From the NCBI GenBank assembly GCA_910578865.1, contig CAJTRM010000055.1:230-10204 (forward strand): a DNA stretch of 9,975 bases, read 5' to 3'. This document shows, one piece after another, positions 7,209-9,975 of this stretch. Within the stretch, counting starts at the first letter, position 1. Each line of letters begins with the position of its first letter. The notes beneath the pieces were generated by a model. It was given only the letters and a program-made list of their open reading frames with translations, was not told the origin of the DNA and ran no database searches. Source of the stretch: an uncultured Dorea sp. Lineage in GTDB: Bacteria > Bacillota_A > Clostridia > Lachnospirales > Lachnospiraceae. A program made the translations under genes and the position numbers.

Positions 7209-8979
7209 CCTTTCTCAATTGTCGAAGAAGGACATATGCATCTTTTGCATCGTATGTAACACGAATATTCTTTCGTAGACATTCATTAACATATAAAGAA
7301 TATGCTCGCCTCTCATCAAAGATATTTCCATCGTTCATCGCCAGGATTATTCTTTCCATTATATCTTCTTCATCTTCAGACCCACTTGATTCTTGAATCC
7401 GTTTACTTAATAACAGCAAAGGATCTCCTTGAACAGATGCTTCCGATACAACTTGCTTAAAACTGGATTGCTTTTTATCCAAAATATTGGTCAGTTCAAT
7501 ATTAAGCCCCGAATCATATACGGCATCCTCAAATGCAGACCATATCTGTGCTTTTGCCGCATGAAAGACAACAGCTGCATATGACGAATCTTTTAGCACC
7601 CTTTTAATCTCAGAAAACACCTTTGAAAGCATTATCCGATAATCTTGAATTCCTTTATTTTGTGATGCGCTAATTATTATTTCTTTTTCTCTCTCGGTAG
7701 GCTTTTCTAACCATAATTCATTTATCTGATTAACTTCTGCATATGGAATAAAGTCACCAAAAGGTGGATCTGTAAACACAAAATCTATTGTATTATCTTT
7801 CTCGTCCAATGATTCACTCGACTTATTCTTTATAATAAAACTACCAGTACAATTCTCCAGAAGTTTATAAGCTTCATAAAACGGTTTCGATTTTCTTTCC
7901 AGACCAAGAATAATGTTCTTCTCAACTGGAAGTTTACTTATGTAAAGAACCCCACTTTGAGCCCCAGTCAAAACAAAGTCTTTAGCATTTTTTTTCGCAA
8001 CAACACGAGTCATTAGCGTACAGTGTGAAGAATTATAGCTGAGCAGTAATAACCTAAGAGCGTCTTTTATCTTGGTATCATATACTTCAGTAGCATCCCA
8101 TAACTTATGCATAATCAAATAATTACGGGATGTATAGAATTGATGCAAAAATGAAATCCCAAAATGATATCCATTTCTGTGAAGTTCTCCCCACTGGATT
8201 TCCTTAGGTTCATCACTAATACTTTGCAATTCCTTATCTATTGCAAGAGCGTTATTAAGATCCTCATCCGTGGCTGGTCTTTCCCAATTTTTATCATTTG
8301 TAGTTCCATAAACCCAAGAAGGAATACGTTTCTTCCTTATAGAGATTTTCCCAGTCAATCCATCCATATACTCTTCTGTCTGGAATTTCATCTCATCTAC
8401 AGAAGCTTTTTTCTTGCATTGTGGACAAATAATATCTTTCTCGAATTTAACCGGATTCCGTTTTGTTCCTTTCTCGAAGAAAGATATTTCCTTCCCGCAA
8501 TGTGGACATAATAACACTTCAGACCAAATGATATATCTTATAACTCCTATATTCCCATCAGGATCTATAGCAGAGTAATAGCGCATTAACTGCCTTTTTC
8601 CCTTCTCAACAAAATCCTCAACTGCTTTTTTGAATTCACTTGCTTTTAATCTGTTGCTTATAGTTTTTGCAGCAAATGAACCATACGTTCCTATCTCATA
8701 TTCAACAGCGTTTCTTGATCCCCATACGGGCTTTACGCCTAACTCATCTGCCAGTTCTTTCATACGTTCGGTAGGGTGTTCACATAGCAGCGCTGCAATA
8801 CCTGTGCTTCCACTTCCCCCAAAAGTATCTAAAACTGTATCTCCTGGCTTAGTCATAGATGCAATATATACAGCTATTGATTCAGGTGAAATTTTAGTTG
8901 GATATGAAAATGTATTAAAGAAAGCTCCACTTCTTGCAGATGGTAACGGCCTTTCAAATAGTTTCTTTATTTCACTCAC
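7180..8979 (-). CDS. DNA methyltransferase with internal zinc ribbon, alpha-type motif order
   Basis: A 599-aa site-specific DNA methyltransferase. A motif X-like segment (FNTFSYPTKISPESI, residues 21-35) precedes motif I DTFGGSGSTG (51-60). The catalytic motif IV TDPPFGD lies far away at 403-409. The order X, I, long insert, IV corresponds to the alpha arrangement, with the insert as target recognition region. DPPF favours adenine N6 methylation, although N4-cytosine cannot be excluded. The insert holds a four-cysteine zinc ribbon, C158-x2-C161 and C185-x2-C188, which probably contacts DNA or stabilises the recognition domain. The start is a GTG; a stop lies just upstream in frame, with no other start between, and an AGAGGTG Shine-Dalgarno precedes it. 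It follows the regulator gene by 96 bases and overlaps the next methyltransferase. The C-terminal tail after about 530 is acidic then helical and unassigned. Confidence 0.85.
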   Translation of the reverse strand: MSEIKKLFERPLPSARSGAFFNTFSYPTKISPESIAVYIASMTKPGDTVLDTFGGSGSTGIAALLCEHPTERMKELADELGVKPVWGSRNAVEYEIGTYGSFAAKTISNRLKASEFKKAVEDFVEKGKRQLMRYYSAIDPDGNIGVIRYIIWSEVLLCPHCGKEISFFEKGTKRNPVKFEKDIICPQCKKKASVDEMKFQTEEYMDGLTGKISIRKKRIPSWVYGTTNDKNWERPATDEDLNNALAIDKELQSISDEPKEIQWGELHRNGYHFGISFLHQFYTSRNYLIMHKLWDATEVYDTKIKDALRLLLLSYNSSHCTLMTRVVAKKNAKDFVLTGAQSGVLYISKLPVEKNIILGLERKSKPFYEAYKLLENCTGSFIIKNKSSESLDEKDNTIDFVFTDPPFGDFIPYAEVNQINELWLEKPTEREKEIIISASQNKGIQDYRIMLSKVFSEIKRVLKDSSYAAVVFHAAKAQIWSAFEDAVYDSGLNIELTNILDKKQSSFKQVVSEASVQGDPLLLLSKRIQESSGSEDEEDIMERIILAMNDGNIFDERRAYSLYVNECLRKNIRVTYDAKDAYVLLRQLRKGVMDAALQG

Positions 8980-9075
8980 CTTATTGGCACCTCTTTTTCC
9001 TTATTTCCTTCCTCAACCAGCATCCGCCAATCGAATCATATCAAATGTGTTGTCCCATAAAACGAACTCACATCT

Positions 9076-9306
9076 TTACTCTACATTTTCTTTTTTCTCT
9101 TCTTCATCCGGAATGAATTCCATAATATCCGCCACATCGCATTTCAATTCACGGCAAATCTTAGTCAAAACTTCTGTCGTGACATTTTCATCCTTTGTAA
9201 GCTTGGCCAGTGAAGAAGAACTGATGCCCGCCTTTTTTCGCAGATCAGACTTTTTCATCTGCTTATCAATCAGTAGTTTCCACAGTTTGTTATAACTCAT
9301 TTTCAT
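9076..9306 (-). CDS. Small XRE/Cro-type helix-turn-helix regulator
   Basis: A 76-aa DNA-binding protein with the HTH_26/YozG-like pattern: SYNKLWKLLIDKQMKKSDLR leads into the helix-turn-helix AGISSSSLAKL (about residues 26-36), followed by TTEVLTKICRELKCDVADI. The last residues are acidic (PDEEEKKENVE). Proteins of this type are frequent in Firmicutes upstream of restriction-modification genes and are thought to control timing of methylase and nuclease expression; the control role here is inferred from position. Two start codons are possible, ATG at 9306 and at 9300; AGAGG lies about 9 bases before the first, which I prefer. Its start overlaps the last 17 bases of the DUF2326 remnant, so it was originally coupled to that gene. 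The 96 bases between it and the first methyltransferase show no convincing symmetrical operator. Confidence 0.86.
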   Translation of the reverse strand: MKMSYNKLWKLLIDKQMKKSDLRKKAGISSSSLAKLTKDENVTTEVLTKICRELKCDVADIMEFIPDEEEKKENVE

Positions 9307-9655
9307 CGTTCTTTACCTCTTCTATATCCCACGATCTACCATACAGTTCACAGTTATTTGTTGATAATCTCAACACGCAGTTATCTTCCAAAATCTTTTG
9401 CGTTGCCGGTCTGCAATCCCCCTGTTTATCATATGCTATAAAAATCTGTTTACTTGTGCTGTTGTATATCTTTATTATTCCATCCTCAATATCTTTCCCC
9501 AGATTCTTGAACAGGAGCGAATCATGCGATAAGGCAGGCAACGCCGTCGTAAAAAGGACTGCCAAATCATATACGATCATACCTTTATAGTTTGACCCTG
9601 TTCCCGTGTTATCCGGGGTCTCAAACTTCCAGACATGCCGGGCGGCATGCCCTCC
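9290..9655 (-). pseudogene. DUF2326 protein, C-terminal remnant
   Basis: The frame from the ATG at 9580 gives 96 residues, but in-frame family-like sequence extends upstream of it: WKFETPDNTGTGSNYKGM leads into IVYDLAVLFTTALPALSHDS and LLFKNL. The GTG-x-N-Y-K-G, DLAVL and HDSLLFK elements match the C-terminal end of DUF2326 proteins, SMC/Rad50-like coiled-coil ATPases found in defence loci such as ABC three-component systems. Full members are several hundred residues long. Here recognisable sequence stops at about 9632, beside a palindrome, and an in-frame stop occurs at 9656-9658. The N-terminal ATPase and coiled coil are absent, so this is a decayed 3' end. Its overlap with the regulator gene suggests that the complete gene was once the upstream member of the same operon. 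An ATG-started 96-aa product could still be made but would lack the ATPase head. Confidence 0.75.
9634..9649. repeat. Perfect palindrome at the DUF2326 truncation point
   Basis: The sequence CATGCCG-GG-CGGCATG has two perfect 7-base arms around a 2-base centre. It lies exactly where DUF2326-like coding sequence ends, so it may be the end of an inserted element or a recombination site. It has no T-tract and is not a standard terminator. Confidence 0.6.
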
Positions 9656-9730
9656 TTACGTCGTACCTGCCTTCCGGCACAAACAATGCATGAATCCAGC
9701 CAGTTTACAGTTTCGTTTATCCCTTTCTCG

Positions 9731-9739
9731 TGCTATACT
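9731..9739 (+). promoter_or_regulatory. Candidate extended -10 promoter reading right
   Basis: TGCTATACT fits an extended -10 element (TGn followed by TATACT, five of six consensus bases). No good -35 hexamer lies at 16-18 bases upstream; TTTACA at 9704-9709 is 24 bases away, which is too far. If active, it would transcribe the repeat-rich segment 9746-9975 toward the right edge. Support is weak. Confidence 0.28.
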
Positions 9740-9865
9740 ATCCATGAGGATATCAGTACACTACAGAGCACGGCGTGGTGAGTGGCGAAAGACCATCTTA
9801 TCCCGAAAACTTATTTGTGCCGTCATCCTTTTCAAGCACAAACAATTGAGACCTCGAGTCCGGAC

Positions 9866-9909
9866 ACTTATCATTTAAGATGGCAGAACCCTTAGGTTCT
9901 GAGATAAGT
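9866..9909. repeat. Nested hairpin
   Basis: Outer arms ACTTATC (9866-9872) and GATAAGT (9903-9909) enclose inner arms CAGAACC (9884-9890) and GGTTCTG (9895-9901) with a CTTA loop. All 14 pairs are perfect, with an 11-base bulge on one side and one base on the other. The + strand continues with CTTTTC, too short a T-tract for a confident terminator. Confidence 0.55.
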
Positions 9910-9923
9910 CTTTTCGCTTGGGT

Positions 9924-9950
9924 GACAGTCAATGCTGCTGTCCTCTTTTT
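9924..9950 (+). terminator. Weak terminator-like stem-loop with T-tract
   Basis: GACAG (9924-9928) and CTGTC (9938-9942) can pair around a 9-base loop and are followed by CTC and five T residues (9946-9950). The short stem makes this only a possible intrinsic terminator for rightward transcription, perhaps ending an RNA started near 9745. Confidence 0.3.
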
Positions 9951-9975
9951 ATGCTCTCACCCCTATGTGAAAGGA

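Larger units (their letters stand above)
9650..9975. other. Unassigned right-hand segment, rich in inverted repeats
   Basis: No coding region can be supported over these 326 bases. A 90-codon + frame (9606-9878) crosses the DUF2326 remnant and has no ribosome binding site or recognisable family. The segment is higher in GC than the operon and contains an exact 11-base direct repeat GCACAAACAAT at 9677-9687 and 9836-9846. It also has an inverted repeat TTTGTGC/GCACAAA at 9814-9820 and 9836-9842, a nested hairpin at 9866-9909 and a terminator-like stem at 9924-9950. It may be the end of a mobile element, or a structured noncoding region; neither is proven. Confidence 0.5.

Noticed and set aside
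8980..9075. Promoter or control-protein operator between the regulator and the first methyltransferase
   Set aside because: TATGAT occurs on the minus strand but without a suitable -35 hexamer, and no symmetrical operator pair typical of control proteins was found.
8630..9295. 221-codon open frame on the + strand
   Set aside because: It is antisense to the N-terminus of the zinc-ribbon methyltransferase and the regulator, has no family resemblance and no ribosome binding site, while both minus-strand genes show clear motifs.
9606..9878. 90-codon open frame on the + strand in the right-hand segment
   Set aside because: It begins inside the DUF2326 remnant in antisense, lacks a Shine-Dalgarno sequence, and its translation is a low-complexity mixture of basic residues with no recognised domain.
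9880..9975. Open frame starting MAEPLGSEISLFAWVTVN and running off the right edge
   Set aside because: No ribosome binding site precedes the ATG, it overlaps the nested hairpin and terminator-like stem, and the fragment is too short to judge.
1..9975. CRISPR array, tRNA or rRNA genes, complete insertion sequence
   Set aside because: No regularly spaced repeats, no cloverleaf-like or rRNA-like sequence, and no transposase coding region were seen on either strand.

Overview
The window looks like a piece of a Firmicutes (Clostridia, probably gut Lachnospiraceae-type) accessory region. This is inferred from the strong GGAGG-type ribosome binding sites, an AT-rich defence operon, a phage gene pair (DUF2800 then DUF2815) typical of clostridial prophages, and a small XRE regulator of the kind common beside restriction genes in this phylum. 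No rRNA, tRNA or housekeeping gene is present to fix the taxon.

Layout. Positions 1-83 hold a well-formed promoter and ribosome binding site reading left, out of the window. Positions 84-1293 are a GC-richer phage fragment on the + strand: a nearly complete DUF2800 (Cas4-like PD-(D/E)XK) gene that has lost its start codon, followed by the first 28 codons of a DUF2815 gene. At about 1293/1294 this fragment is fused to the 3' side of a minus-strand operon, truncating one gene from each side.

Positions 1294-9306 are the main feature, a compact minus-strand operon transcribed from right to left: XRE/Cro regulator (76 aa), DNA methyltransferase with an internal zinc ribbon (599 aa), Eco57I/TaqI-type N6-adenine methyltransferase (664 aa), a large type IIG-like protein with a putative N-terminal nuclease motif, an HsdM/Eco57I-type methylase core and a C-terminal specificity-like region (1073 aa), a small PD-(D/E)XK-like protein broken by a one-base frameshift, and a truncated small alpha-helical protein. 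Genes from the first methyltransferase onward overlap or are separated by at most about 10 bases, so they were probably made as one unit. Three distinct DNA methyltransferases with two candidate nucleases and a regulator suggest a multi-methyltransferase restriction-modification or related anti-phage system. I do not recognise this exact architecture as a named system.

Upstream of the regulator, and overlapping its start, is the C-terminal remnant of a DUF2326 protein (a coiled-coil ATPase family known from defence loci). It is cut off at about 9632 beside a perfect 7-2-7 palindrome. The rest, to 9975, holds no gene I can support but contains several inverted repeats, an 11-base direct repeat and a candidate extended -10 element. 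It could be the end of a mobile element or a structured RNA region; I do not recognise it.

Overall the operon appears to be a defence module that has been eroded at both ends by recombination and carries one probable inactivating frameshift in its accessory nuclease, while all three methyltransferase genes look intact.
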